Positions 18,048 to 24,639 of a stretch of 31,421 nt of DNA are shown piece by piece; the first letter of the stretch is position 1, and each line of letters starts with the position of its first letter. Under the pieces are notes generated by a model. That model saw only the letters and a program-made list of their open reading frames with translations, had not been told where the DNA came from and did no database searches. The position numbers and the translations under genes are program-made. The stretch spans positions 10,933 through 42,353 of the forward strand of contig MU646821.1 in assembly GCA_026770585.1 (NCBI GenBank). Reading direction: 5' to 3'. Source of the DNA: Baffinella frigidus (taxonomy: Eukaryota; Cryptophyceae; Cryptomonadales; Baffinellaceae).

Positions 18048-18115
18048 TTCTTGCCGCCCAAGATGAAGGTCGGGATCGAGTTGACGCCCATCTTCCGCAG
18101 ATACTGCTGTGCGGC
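18048..18115 (-). CDS. DsbA-like exon 6 (cis-Pro strand)
   Basis: Preceded by acceptor GTCGGAGAAC-complement ending GACAG. It codes AAQQYLRKMGVNSIPTF followed by ILGGK and two bases of the next codon, then a GTGCGC donor. GVNSIPTF carries the cis-proline loop typical of thioredoxin folds. It continues exon 5 in phase 0. The next exon was not found; the frame otherwise runs into unrelated repeat. Confidence 0.6.
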
Positions 18116-18172
18116 CTGTCGTCGGAGAACATTGCCATTCAGAACCCCCATCTTTCCACACGTGTTGAGGGT

Positions 18173-18244
18173 TCAGTCTATTCCGACCAAAAAAACGGCA
18201 GGGGCCGAGTTGATGCCCATGTCCCGAAGAACCTGCTGCGCCGC
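18173..18244 (-). pseudogene. exon 6 copy with stop
   Basis: After a GACAG acceptor it reads AAQQVLRDMGINSAPAVF, LVGID and then TGA. It is the same exon as 18048-18115, diverged, with SIPTF changed to SAPAV. The upstream intron end ATTGCCATTCAG-complement is duplicated too (18131, 18259, 18466). Confidence 0.6.
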
Positions 18245-18259
18245 CTGTCATCGGGGAGC

Positions 18260-18780
18260 ATTGCCATTCAGAAACTTCTTTCTTCTCTATGACTCTCGAT
18301 ACAGGTCCTGAATGAGGCCCTTGAGCATTGAGGTGAGTGATACAAAAGTCTATGCGCCTTGAGAACCCCCACATTTTCACACCCCGCTCCCTTCCGTCGA
18401 GAAACCCTGGCTTTCCACAACCCTCACCCCTCACCCCTCACCCCTCCTGCCATCCACCGGAGAGCATTGCCATTCAGACACGCCACCTTTCCACACCCCT
18501 CTCCCTTCAACCGAGAAACCCAGTAGAGGTGGAGTGCACTCATCATTCGACGCCCCCAGGCTCATCATTCAAGACCCGCACCAAGACCCAGGCTCATCAT
18601 TCAAGGCCCTATCAAGCCCTGAACGCATCATTCGAGGCCCCCACACCCATCGCCCAGAGAGTCTCCTGTACGACTTGTCATCCACCGAAGAGAGATTTGC
18701 CATCCATAACCCCCAACTTCCCACACACCCCTCGCACTTCCTTTGTTTCAAACGGGCTTTCCACACGGCACCTTCATCTC
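18260..18780. repeat. intron-end relics and low-complexity repeat
   Basis: CATCCACCGGAGAGCATTGCC (18450) and CATCCACCGAAGAGAGATTT (18671) are relics of the exon 6 upstream flank. 18540-18650 has four spaced repeats of CATCATTCAAG/CGCATCATTCGAGG with GGCCC/CCCAGG spacers. Long plus-strand frames here are shadows. Confidence 0.5.
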
Positions 18781-18787
18781 CACAAAA

Positions 18788-18899
18788 GCATTAATCAATC
18801 GCTTTTCGCGCAACGAAATTTACTACACAAATGCTTTACTATTATTTTTATGAGCAAATCGTGTGGTAATTTTCGTTGCCCAAAAGCAATCAATTAATA
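18788..18899. mobile_element. foldback element, ATTAATCAAT(T/C)GCTTTT termini, copy 1
   Basis: Arms of about 45 bp begin ATTAATCAATCGCTTTT and end AAAAGCAATCAATTAAT. The interior is TTTACTATTATTTTTATGAG. An inverted-orientation copy lies at 24906-25018 and a solo arm at 22484-22545. Confidence 0.85.
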
Positions 18900-18961
18900 C
18901 TTGTATAGAGATTAACTCGCGCCGCTCGGAGGACTCCTGGGAGGCCGCAGATTCATAGGCG

Positions 18962-19101
18962 GGACCTCAATTTAAACCGCGTTTTTGCTATCTTGTGTGT
19001 GGGTTTTTCCTATATTAAAGCTATATCCAAGCTAATATAGAAAAATAAGAGAGACACCACCCTTAAGATAGCATAAAAGGCGGTTTAAATTGAGTCGTCC
19101 C
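18962..19101. repeat. 140-bp foldback element, GGAC(C/G)CTCAATTTAAACCG ends
   Basis: The left arm CTCAATTTAAACCGCG...GCTATCTT is inverted at AAGATAGC...CGGTTTAAATTGAG. A second inner hairpin, CCTATATTA/TAATATAG, is at its centre. Confidence 0.85.
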
Positions 19102-19345
19102 GGACACTAAGATAACGAGGAGGTTGCGCAGCATTTCGGGACTCAGACGCAGATGCTTGAAACACACCGAAAGGTCAACTGACCACAGTGCGTACTCTCT
19201 TCCTCTACTCTGATTTGGTCTCGCCCGAGTGCCTGGCGCGATGTATGCACACCCCACTGCGGCTGCGTGTAAACCTCCTGCTGCAGAGAGACAGCCACCA
19301 GCCACCAAAGTGGCCTGGGACGTGCGCGAACACCTGCGTCTCGTC
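19102..19345. other. gene-less stretch, unresolved
   Basis: A minus-strand frame ends inside the preceding hairpin and contains SVDLSVCFKHLRLSPEMLRN, which looks protein-like but has no recognised family. Treated as unresolved. Confidence 0.25.
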
Positions 19346-19518
19346 GTTGACTAAAAACCCCTCACCCCTACCCCCAAAATTCAAAACACTAAACCCTGAC
19401 CCGAACCCCTCACCCCTCACCCCAAAATCCAAAACACTAAACCCGGGCCCCTCACCCCCAACCCCTAACCCCTAACCACTAAACCCCCCCCCCCCCCCCC
19501 CAACCCCCAACCCCTCAC
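19346..19518 (+). repeat. CCCCTCACCCC / AAAACACTAAACCC repeat with poly-C
   Basis: A telomere-like variant array with two copies of CCCCAAAATTCAAAACACTA-like sequence, ending in a C18 run (19485-19502). It forms the intron flank of exon 5 copy a. Confidence 0.85.
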
Positions 19519-19581
19519 CTCAATGTCAGCGAAACCCTCGTTGGAAGCAAGAAAGGCCCCCGCCTCCACCGGGTCCGCCCC
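19519..19581 (-). pseudogene. exon 5 copy a (5'-truncated)
   Basis: Codes GADPVEAGAFLASNEGFADIE and ends at an intact donor (GAG|GTGAGG). The 5' half is replaced by ACTGGGGC and a TAACATGGTTTAGGG-like repeat. The same truncation point is shared with copies b and c. Confidence 0.65.
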
Positions 19582-19638
19582 AGTTCCCCTAAACCATGTC
19601 ATGGGATATGCCGCGCCAAACCCCTGTCCTCGATCTCA

Positions 19639-19741
19639 GGTGAGGTGAAATTCCGGTTAGGTTAGATGGCAATGGATAAGATTCTAGTACAAATCGTTTA
19701 GATGGACTGTATCCGTGAAGCCCTCGGCGGCTGCTAAGTGG
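19639..19741 (-). mobile_element. CCACTTAGCAGC MITE, copy 3
   Basis: Inverted relative to 14282. It sits between exon 5 copies a and b, abutting the donor side of copy b. Confidence 0.8.
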
Positions 19742-19744
19742 CAC

Positions 19745-19808
19745 CTCGATGTCAGCGAAGCCCTCGTTAGAAGCAAGAAAGGCCTGCGCCTCCACCGGAT
19801 CCGCCCCA
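19745..19808 (-). pseudogene. exon 5 copy b (5'-truncated)
   Basis: Same structure and truncation point as copy a, with ASNEGFADIE followed by GT. It is flanked downstream by the MITE. Confidence 0.65.
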
Positions 19809-20066
19809 GTTCCCCTACACCATGTTATGGGATATGCCTGTTACCCTAAACCATGTGATGGGATACAGTCCACCTACCCTAACACAGGCTACCGTAACAC
19901 ATACGTACCCTCCACACATACTCCTTCGGCCGGCCCCCGATTTCCCCATGCAAGGAAGTATGCCTCAAGGGTGGACACCATAACGCATACCTACCCTCCA
20001 CACATACTCAATCAGTCCGGCCCCGACGGGTATGTGTTAGGGTAGGTCCACTGTATGCCGCGCCTA
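19809..20066. repeat. ACCATGTTATGGGATA / ACACATACGTACCC repeat
   Basis: Spacer between exon 5 copies, built of 27-bp units around CCTAAACCATGTTATGGGAT (also 20145-20290, five units) and of CATACGTACCCTCCACACAT repeats. Confidence 0.8.
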
Positions 20067-20075
20067 ACCCCTCAC

Positions 20076-20138
20076 CTCGATCTCAGCAAAGCCCTCGTTG
20101 GAAGCAAGACATGCCTCCGCCTCCACCGGATCCGCCCC
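20076..20138 (-). pseudogene. exon 5 copy c (5'-truncated)
   Basis: Truncated as in copies a and b. Followed upstream by five tandem CCATGTTATGGGATA units. Confidence 0.65.
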
Positions 20139-20309
20139 AGTTCCCCTAAACCATGTTATGGGATAAGCCTGTCACCCCAAACCATGTTATGGGATAAGCC
20201 TGTTACCCTAAACCAGGTTATGGGGTATGCGTGTTACCCTAAACCATGTTATGGGATACGCCTGTTACCCTAAGCCATGTTATGGGATATGCCGCGCCTA
20301 ACCCCTCAC

Positions 20310-20405
20310 CTCGATCTCAGCGAAACCCTCGTTGGAAGCAAGAAAAGCCCCCGCCTCCACCGAGTCCGCGCCCGCCTTTTCGGCCGCCGCCACCAGCATC
20401 GTCCG
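20310..20405 (-). pseudogene. exon 5 copy d (nearly complete)
   Basis: Reads MLVAAAEKAGADSVEAGAFL then ASNEGFAEIE, open throughout, with a consensus GAG|GTGAGG donor. It lacks the first seven codons and the acceptor. It could serve only if spliced to another 5' part. Confidence 0.65.
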
Positions 20406-20517
20406 TTACCTTATCTGTAGGACCCCCCCTATACCCCTACGGGTTGCCTACCGTAGGGTCCTAGGTCTGATCGCGAGGGGTGATTCAACAATGCCTTCGA
20501 AGTCCGCTGTGTGGCAC

Positions 20518-20630
20518 CTCGATCTGAGCGAAGCCGTCGTTGGAAGCGAGGAAGGCCTCGGCCTCAACCGGATCCGCGCCGGCCTTCTCCGCAGCCGCCA
20601 CCAGCATCGTCCGGTGGTTCAGCTTCTCCC
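20518..20630 (-). CDS. DsbA-like exon 5 (complete copy e)
   Basis: The only full-length copy: GAGCAG acceptor, then GG plus 37 codons EKLNHRTMLVAAAEKAGADP... to AFLASNDGFAQIE, then a GTGCCA donor. The leading GG completes a Gly codon begun by exon 4 (phase 1). Its 113-nt length and the phase match make it the best candidate for the working exon. Confidence 0.65.
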
Positions 20631-20780
20631 CTGCTCGCGCCCGGGGGATATCCCATCAAATGAGTCATTTGAGCTAGCTCGATCGCAGCTATGTCCTCCT
20701 CGGCCTCCACGGGATCACTCAACTCAAGGCTCAAGGGCCTGTTTTAGGACCTGTGTCGAGAGTAATAAAGAAGAAGAAGG

Positions 20781-20841
20781 GGATCCGCGCCCGCCTTCTC
20801 CGCAGCCGCCACCCGCATCGTCCGGTGGTTCAGCTTCTCCC
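20781..20841 (-). pseudogene. exon 5 copy f (3'-truncated)
   Basis: Intact acceptor (CCAACCAG) and EKLNHRTMRVAAAEKAGADP, then runs into CTTCTTCTTC. It keeps the 5' half only. Confidence 0.65.
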
Positions 20842-20889
20842 CTGGTTGGTGTGGGGCTAAGGGTTTAGGGTTTAGGGAGCGACTACCCC

Positions 20890-20982
20890 ACCCTCGACGT
20901 AGGCCGTCGCCTCCACAGAGTCGGCGCCGGCCGTCTATCTAGGTAGCCGCCACGCGCATCGTCCCGTGGTTCAACTTCTCCC
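20890..20982 (-). pseudogene. exon 5 copy g (in-frame stop)
   Basis: GAGCAG acceptor, EKLNHGTMRVAAT followed by TAG. The distal half is degenerate (DSVEATAYVE). Confidence 0.6.
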
Positions 20983-21094
20983 CTGCTCGGTGTGAGGTGT
21001 GGAGTTTGAGGTGTGGGGGTTGGGGTGCGAGGTTCGGCGCGAGCAGGGAGTTTGATGGGGGAAGACCCCACCATATGACTGGCTAGCTCTGTCC

Positions 21095-21325
21095 GAGTCG
21101 GGCAGCCATGAGCATCGTGCGGTGGTTCAACTTAGTAGCGGCGCAACCTATAATTAGTTTTGTAAAGTAATTCGTTTCTAGTACAAATTATAAAACAAGA
21201 CCTCGTTTCAAAAGGAATTGGAGCCCTTTTTAGTTTTAAATGGACCTTGTTTTATAATTTGTACCAGAAACGAGTTACTTTACAAAAACTAATTATCGGC
21301 TGCGAGCCTTTGAAACTTCTCCCCA
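21095..21325 (-). pseudogene. exon 5 copy h split by a foldback element
   Basis: LNHRTMLMAA at 21133-21100, with the remaining 5' bases GGGGAGAAGTTT at about 21312-21323. A 148-bp hairpin separates them. Confidence 0.6.
21150..21297. mobile_element. 148-bp foldback element in exon 5 copy h
   Basis: Arms of about 60 bp: ATAATTAGTTTTGTAAAGTA... and ...TACTTTACAAAAACTAATTAT. A/T-rich, no ORF. Confidence 0.85.
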
Positions 21326-21364
21326 GGTTGGTTTGGGGTGACGGGTTTGGGGTTTAGGGTTCAG

Positions 21365-21452
21365 GACGCCGCCTCTGCCGGGTCGGAGATTAGGCCTAAT
21401 CGGCAGCTGGCACCAACCAAAAACAGCATCGTCCGGTGGTTCAACTTCTCCC
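21365..21452 (-). pseudogene. exon 5 copy i (degenerate)
   Basis: The acceptor and EKLNHRTML are kept. The middle is replaced or frameshifted; DPAEAA remains at the far end. Confidence 0.6.
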
Positions 21453-21561
21453 CTGCTCGCGCCGAGAAAAAACACTGCCAGTGCGCCCAACCCCTCCTCT
21501 CCCCGCCTTCGTGTCGGCGGGCTCGGGGGAGAGCCCATCAAATGACAGTGTCCCGGGTGTT

Positions 21562-21751
21562 TTGCCTTCCCGGCAGCCGCCACCGGCATCGTCCAGTGCC
21601 GCTACCGAGCGAGGACGGGACACGATTGTAAAAACTTTAACCAGAATCCTGGAGGAAATGGACTTTAAAAATGAAAAGCCAGGACCGGAATCCCGGTCCT
21701 GGCTGTATTATATGTGCCGAGTTGGCTCGACAGCGGTTCAGTTTCTCCCCT
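21562..21751 (-). pseudogene. exon 5 copy j split by a MITE
   Basis: The 5' bases GGGGAGAAACTGAA are at 21751-21737 and the distal part (ACGATGCCGGTGGCGGCTGC-like) at 21598-21562. The 138-bp CCGCT...AGCGG element lies between. Confidence 0.6.
21599..21736 (-). mobile_element. CCGCT...AGCGG MITE, copy 2
   Basis: Inverted copy of 1865-2001, inserted in exon 5 copy j. Confidence 0.75.
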
Positions 21752-21929
21752 GTATCGGGGCCTCTTTTCAGGTGGGTAGGTTGAGCGGCGGCACAGGGGA
21801 CAGATAGACGGCATTTGCCCGAGTGGCTGTATTCATTTTTATGCTATGTTGGGCATCTTCATGTTCTTATTCTTTTCTTTTTCTTCATCTTTATTCCTGG
21901 GGAATACCCTCATCATAGCAACAACAACC

Positions 21930-21961
21930 TACCAGCATCGTCCGGTGGTTCAGCTGCTCCC
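21930..21961 (-). pseudogene. exon 5 copy k (5' fragment)
   Basis: AACCAG acceptor and GGGAGCAGCTGAACCACCGG-type sequence through ATGCTGGT only. Confidence 0.6.
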
Positions 21962-22128
21962 CTGGTTTAGGGTTTGGGGTTTGGGGTGTGGGGTGTGGGG
22001 TGTGGGGTGTGGGGTTTGGTGTTTGGTGTTTGGGGTGTGGGATTTGGTGTTTGGTGTTTGGTGTTTGGTGTTTAGGTTTGGTGTTTGGTGTTTAGGTTTG
22101 GTGTTTGGTGTTTGGTGTTTGGGGGTGG
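21962..22128 (+). repeat. GGGGTGT / GTTTGGT heptamer array
   Basis: Telomere-like variant: GTTTAGG, GGTGTGG and GTTTGGT units. It makes up the start of the intron after DsbA-like exon 4 (minus-strand sense CCAAACA). Confidence 0.9.
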
Positions 22129-22130
22129 AC

Positions 22131-22203
22131 CTTGCTCGAAGTGGCGGAAGTTGAGGTCATTGTAAAGCGACTCGGCTGCCGTGATGCCGTGCTTCTTCGT
22201 CAT
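22131..22203 (-). CDS. DsbA-like exon 4
   Basis: Acceptor CCAATGGCAG, then MTKKHGITAAESLYNDL followed by NFRHFEQ and the first base of a Gly codon, then a GTCCAC donor. 73 nt, phase 0 in and phase 1 out, matching exons 3 and 5. Confidence 0.65.
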
Positions 22204-22280
22204 CTGCCATTGGAGCCATTCGGGCGTTAATCAACTTTGGAGCGTTGATCAACTTAATACTGCAGCTTACTCCCAATCTG

Positions 22281-22354
22281 CCCATCCACGCCCTCCCTCT
22301 CCCTATCAAGAGAACGTCCCATCCACGCCCTCCCTCTCCCTATCAAGAGAACGT
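22281..22354 (+). repeat. 37-bp perfect tandem duplication
   Basis: Two identical head-to-tail copies of a segment from CCCATCCACGCCCTCCC to AAGAGAACGT. Confidence 0.95.
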
Positions 22355-22483
22355 AGTGCCATTCCGGTGGAACTTGTCCGCTTTTCGACTTCGAGACTTC
22401 AAGATTTCAGACTTCAAAAACGTTATAAAGGTCGTCAAACGTTTTAAAGCGCACCGTTTCAAATCTCACGGTACAAAGTAATG
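22355..22483. other. short spacer
   Basis: Repeated GACTTCGAGACTTCAAGATT-like words and a CAAACGTTTTAAAGCGCACC stretch; no gene. Confidence 0.4.
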
Positions 22484-22545
22484 GTAATGCATTTGTGTGG
22501 TAAATTTCGTTGGAAGGAAAGGCATCAATGGATGCATTCTCTGAG

Positions 22546-22601
22546 AAGTTGAGATCATTGTAAAGCGACTCGGCTGCCGCGATCCCGTGCTTCTTCGTCA
22601 T
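22546..22601 (-). pseudogene. exon 4 copy b (3'-truncated)
   Basis: Same acceptor (CCAATGGCAG), MTKKHGIAAAESLYNDLNF, then a break into an arm of the ATTAATCAATTGC element (22484-22545). The upstream flank with AAGTTGATGAAAGCTCGAAT is also duplicated, so intron and exon were copied together. Confidence 0.65.
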
Positions 22602-22700
22602 CTGCCATTGGAGCCATTCGAGCTTTCATCAACTTTGGAGCTTTAATCAACTTAACACAGCAGCCCGGACGCATCTCTCACGCAAGGAGGGTGCACGCCT

Positions 22701-22832
22701 CTGCCTCACTCGGGCTGACCGGATATCCTCAAGTTGTCATGCCGGGTTCGCGGTACAAATCCGTCAACTTTGGCGCGGATCAGAGCCCGGGCCAACCAAA
22801 TTTGTGAGCCCAGATAGACCTGAGGCAGAGCT
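22701..22832 (+). mobile_element. AGCTCTGCCTCA-family element, copy A
   Basis: About 130 bp bounded by CCTCTGCCTCACTCGGG and AGACCTGAGGCAGAGCT. The interior is TCAAGTTGTCATG, GCGGTACAAATCCGTCAACT and GAGCCCGGGCCAACCAAATT. Confidence 0.8.
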
Positions 22833-22908
22833 AGCGGGCCACTCGAGGCTGGAAGCGGGAGTATTTTACATGTGGAATTGTTAAATTTAGTACCAGTCAC
22901 GGACAGGC

Positions 22909-22950
22909 TTGGTCACGTTACTGGGGGAATTCCCCCAGTAACGTGACCAA
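22909..22950. repeat. perfect 42-bp spacerless palindrome
   Basis: TTGGTCACGTTACTGGGGGA immediately followed by its exact complement, centred on GAATTC. Half of it (TTACGTGACCAA) recurs at 13868 and 15208. Confidence 0.95.
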
Positions 22951-23178
22951 ACGATCCTATTTGTGTGAAAATTACTACACATCGGTCCACTTGTAAAGGA
23001 CTTGTAAAGTTAATTTTTTGAAGTAGTCACATTTCTAGCCTCGAGTGGGGGAGCGGCGACGCACCCACAGGACGAGACGGGTCCGACAGAAGGCTCAGAG
23101 ACTGTTGGATCACTCAACGCCAGGCTCGCGAGCATCAGTGAGGAAGCGCACCCACTGTAGAGCGCTGTGCAGAGAAGT

Positions 23179-23312
23179 TGGCCACCGAAAAATGGGAAAA
23201 TGGAAAAATTGGAGCCATTTTGTCCACTTTTGAGAAATTTATGGTACTAGATTTCTCAAAAGTCGACAAAATGGCTCCAATTTCTCCATTTTCCATTGTT
23301 TCCCGTGGCGGT
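23179..23312. mobile_element. 134-bp foldback element in an exon 3 copy
   Basis: CCACCGAAAAATGGGAAAAT... TTTGAGAAAT is inverted as ATTTCTCAAAAG ... CGTGGCGG. The arms are about 58 bp, with a short indel near the outer ends. Confidence 0.85.
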
Positions 23313-23349
23313 GAGCGGCGAGGGTCGAGCAGGCCATGCGGTCCAGGTT

Positions 23350-23481
23350 GAAGCCTCGCTCACGTTGGCGGATTATTCTCAAGTTGACATGCTCGATGCG
23401 CGGTACAGATCCGTCAACTTATGGCGCGGAAAGGGCCCGGGCTCATCAAATTGGTGAGCCCACATAGACTGAGGCAGAGCT
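23350..23481 (+). mobile_element. AGCTCTGCCTCA-family element, copy B
   Basis: TATTCTCAAGTTGACATGCT, GCGGTACAGATCCGTCAACT and ACTGAGGCAGAGCT are conserved. It is flanked by exon 3 fragments. Confidence 0.75.
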
Positions 23482-23575
23482 GGAGGGGCGGGGGGGCAGG
23501 CGTACCCACTGGAGGAGACGGAGGGAAGCGAGCGAACATACGGGATGGGGCGGTTGCGGACGTGGTTGGTGGACT

Positions 23576-23620
23576 CTGGGGATGCAACCCCATGCATGAT
23601 GGTCGGAGTGACTTTACAAA
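23576..23620 (+). repeat. half of the 96-bp palindrome
   Basis: CTGGGGATGCAACCCCATGC ... GAGTGACTTTACA matches the left half of 1017-1112. Confidence 0.7.
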
Positions 23621-23777
23621 GTGGGGCGGTTGAGGAAGTGGATGGTGGTCGAGAGACGTCTCTCTATGGTGGGGGCGCGGGGGCGGCTCGTGGGCTCTTG
23701 GTTCACTCAACCCAAACGGCGCGTAGACTATTGGACCACTCAGCTCACGGCTCGAGAGCAGTAGAGAAGAGGCGTAC

Positions 23778-23849
23778 CCACTGGACGATGCGGTGGGAGG
23801 CGAGCGTCGAGGAGGCGACCCGGTCAAGGTTGAAGTGCTTGATCCCCAC
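23778..23849 (-). CDS. DsbA-like exon 3
   Basis: Acceptor GCGTTACAG, then 24 codons VGIKHFNLDRVASSTLASHR ending IVQW, then a GTACGC donor. 72 nt, phase 0 on both sides. HFNLDRVAS...SHR is the helical insert typical of FrnE-like DSBA proteins as I remember the family. It is the only complete copy in the window. Confidence 0.65.
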
Positions 23850-23919
23850 CTGTAACGCGCGCATCACCCCGTTACATTCATTAATCCCAAGTCAGAAATG
23901 ACCACCCATCACACCATTA

Positions 23920-23970
23920 CATTATATTCTATTGATCCTGGTCATAGAATAGAATAGAATAGAGTAGGGG
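23920..23970. repeat. ATTCT/AGAAT pentamer tract
   Basis: TTATATTCTATTGATCCTGG and TAGAATAGAATAGAATAGAG form a small A/T-rich inverted tract that truncates exon 3 copy b. Confidence 0.6.
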
Positions 23971-24014
23971 GTCGATGAGGCGATGCGGTCAAGGTTGAAG
24001 TGCTTGATCCCCAC
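23970..24014 (-). pseudogene. exon 3 copy b (3'-truncated)
   Basis: Acceptor intact, VGIKHFNLDRIASST, then the pentamer tract. Confidence 0.65.
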
Positions 24015-24065
24015 CTGTAACGCGCGCATCACCCCACTAAATTAATCCCCCTTCGCAGCACTGTC

Positions 24066-24146
24066 TGGACGCGGTCAAGGTTGAAGTCCGGACGCGGTCC
24101 AGGTTGAAGTCCGGACGCGATCCAGGTTGAAGTGCTTGATCCCCAC
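24066..24146 (-). pseudogene. exon 3 copy c turned into a 23-bp minisatellite
   Basis: Acceptor and VGIKHFNLDRV are kept, after which a 23-bp unit (TTCAACCTGGACCGCGTCCGG-type) is repeated three times. 23 bp breaks the frame. Confidence 0.65.
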
Positions 24147-24329
24147 CTGCAACGCGCCCATCACCCCGTCACGTGAATCCCTTTACATTAATCCTTAGTC
24201 AGAAGCACGGCCCGCTCCACACATCACCCCATGCCATTAATCCCAAGTGAGAAATGACCACCCATCACACCATGCTTCATGCCAACCTGCAACGCGCCCA
24301 TCACGTGCATCCCAGCAACTGTCCGCGTC
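24147..24329. repeat. exon 3 flank repeats
   Basis: The segment CTGCAACGCGCCCATCACCC and TTAATCCCAAGTCAGAAATGACCACCCATCACACCAT recurs at 23850-23930, 24146-24220, 24238-24300 and 24500-24540: duplicated intron sequence upstream of exon 3. Confidence 0.75.
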
Positions 24330-24390
24330 CAGATAGTCTCCACGTGGGTCGAGAAGGCGACGCGGTCAAAGTTGAAGTGCTTGTGCCAAC
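24330..24390 (-). pseudogene. exon 3 copy d (frameshifted)
   Basis: GTTGCAG acceptor, GTTGGCACAAGCACTTCAAC: one or two bases are lost against the intact copy; afterwards HFNFDRVAFSTHVETIW can be read. Confidence 0.6.
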
Positions 24391-24399
24391 CTGCAACAC

Positions 24400-24520
24400 C
24401 ATGGAGGAGAATTCCATGTAGATCAGCTTGCGCCTCTCTTTAGAGAACGACACAGTTATCGACATATCAGACTCGAGATAATCAAAGTCCCACGTCAGAT
24501 GAGACCACCCATCACCCAAT
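24400..24520 (-). other. possible coding segment, unknown
   Basis: A minus frame reads TWDFDYLESDMSITVSFSKE and RRKLIYMEFSSMVLQ, directly upstream of exon 3 copy d. It looks protein-like but has no recognised domain. It could be a captured exon of another gene. Confidence 0.25.
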
Positions 24521-24538
24521 CTCATTAATCCCAAGTCC

Positions 24539-24608
24539 TCTCTCTCTCTCTCTCTCGCTCTCTATCTCTCTATCTCTCTCTCTATCTCTCTATCTATCTC
24601 TCTCTCCC
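24539..24608 (+). repeat. CT/TCTA microsatellite
   Basis: (TC)n with (TCTA) interruptions. Confidence 0.95.
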
Positions 24609-24639
24609 CTCCCCCAGAAGAACTGTCCGCCCCCACCAC

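Larger units (their letters stand above)
23055..23540 (-). pseudogene. exon 3 partial copies, one split by a hairpin
   Basis: 23350-23315 reads FNLDRMACSTLAAHRH on the minus strand and its 3' continuation (complement of GCGCACCCACTG) is at 23178-23132, beyond a hairpin. Other 3'-end fragments, marked by GGCGTACCCACTGG or GACGCACCCACAGG on the plus strand, are at about 23499-23540 and 23055-23080. Confidence 0.5.

Noticed and set aside
18337-18897. 186-codon plus frame
   Set aside because: His/Pro/Ser/Thr-rich translation of low-complexity repeat, ending inside a foldback element.
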